64,000 nt of DNA from Oscillospiraceae bacterium (GTDB lineage Bacteria > Bacillota > Clostridia > Oscillospirales > Oscillospiraceae), in NCBI GenBank assembly GCA_017458085.1, contig JAFTGE010000033.1, positions 1 to 64,000 on the forward strand, written 5' to 3'. Under the pieces are notes generated by a model. It had not been told where the DNA came from, did not search any database, and was given only the letters and a program-made list of their open reading frames with translations. Shown here in pieces: positions 63,767-64,000 of this stretch. Both the position numbers and the translations under genes were made by a program. Each line of letters starts with the position of its first letter. The stretch's first letter is position 1.

Positions 63767-64000
63767 ATGGCCGGCAGGAAAAACGATAGCAGGAATGTTA
63801 TCTCAATAAATGAATACACTGGTGAAAAGGTAAAACAGACAGATGAGACCGCAGATGCCAGGGAAAGCCGCGATACACGCGATAAGATCATGATGGGCAA
63901 TCAGATCAGGAAGTACCGCAAGGAGGCAAAACTCTCCCAGATCGATGTGGCCGAGAAGCTGAGCGTAACAAGAAATACGGTCATTAACTGGGAGTCCGGT
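63767..64000 (+). CDS. XRE-family repressor, N-terminal part; runs off the right edge
   Basis: 78 codons visible, ATG at 63767 after GGAAGGAGA. A charged 45-residue lead (NVISINEYTGEKVKQTDETA) precedes an HTH_3 domain (MGNQIRKYRKEAKLSQIDVA, EKLSVTRNTVINWESG). By position, divergent from the metallopeptidase/HTH gene at the regulatory end of the phage, it is the probable CI-like lysogeny repressor. The long lead before the DNA-binding domain is unusual for this family and could carry a protease-sensitive or localisation segment. The C-terminus is not in the window. Confidence 0.85.
   Translation, partial: MAGRKNDSRNVISINEYTGEKVKQTDETADARESRDTRDKIMMGNQIRKYRKEAKLSQIDVAEKLSVTRNTVINWESG

Noticed and set aside
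1..64000. tRNA or rRNA genes
   Set aside because: No cloverleaf-like or rRNA sequence was recognised by eye; a tRNA scan could still find one that I missed.

Overview
The window is almost entirely an integrated tailed phage (siphovirus with HK97-type head genes) plus about 3 kb of flanking bacterial DNA on its left. The host looks like an anaerobic, mid-GC member of the Clostridia, most likely Lachnospiraceae. The basis is strong GGAGG ribosome sites with frequent TTG starts, an anaerobic ribonucleotide reductase carried by the phage, and the left-flank genes: a TipA-type MerR regulator, a surface-protein fragment of a type I associate with Lachnospiraceae, and a yybP-ykoY (manganese) riboswitch. 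This host assignment is inference; no rRNA is present.

Layout, left to right; nearly all phage genes read leftwards (minus strand). 1-2951: host DNA, with a broken surface-protein fragment, a MerR/TipAS regulator and a three-gene cluster ending in a LURP-one-like protein, preceded by a riboswitch. About 2952-3003: probable left attachment boundary. 3-6.4 kb: two tandem large serine recombinases. 6.5-9.7 kb: endolysin, holin and small lysis-region proteins. 9.7-18.9 kb: receptor-binding and baseplate genes, with BspA-type leucine-rich repeats, a CotH-like kinase fold split over two reading frames, a BppU-like N-terminus, and tail endopeptidase and Dit proteins. 18.9-26 kb: tape measure, tail chaperones with a programmed -1 frameshift, major tail protein, and head-tail joining proteins. 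26-32.5 kb: capsid, ClpP-like prohead protease, portal and both terminase subunits. 32.6-45 kb: an accessory region with small plasmid-like genes under repeated promoter cassettes, two DNA methyltransferases, NrdD/NrdG, zinc-ribbon proteins and an HNH endonuclease. 45-58.8 kb: replication module with S-adenosylmethionine synthetase, D5-type primase-helicase, SNF2-type helicase, VRR-NUC nuclease, DUF932 protein, family A DNA polymerase, DUF2815 SSB-like protein and DUF2800 RecB-like nuclease. 58.9-64 kb: regulatory region with a sigma region-4-like protein, two homologous structured RNA leaders, a repeat-rich non-coding stretch, a 761-residue HExxH metallopeptidase/HTH protein, and a divergent XRE repressor cut by the window end.

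Four small plus-strand cassettes interrupt the leftward operons: three complete toxin-antitoxin pairs and one antitoxin without a toxin. Each complete pair has its own promoter or operator palindrome, and two end in their own terminator.

The items most worth a second look are these. (1) A pair of homologous ~112-nt structured RNA leaders at 59.77-60.49 kb, plus terminator-like hairpins placed directly ahead of key genes throughout the phage, which suggests a phage-wide antitermination or leader-RNA control system. (2) The CotH kinase active site split between two translationally coupled ORFs inside the receptor-binding module. (3) A phage-borne metK with an in-frame 21-bp repeat expansion next to two methyltransferases. 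(4) A repeated ~100-bp promoter cassette and a separate duplicated 44-bp element. (5) A manganese riboswitch in front of uncharacterised genes beside the insertion site.
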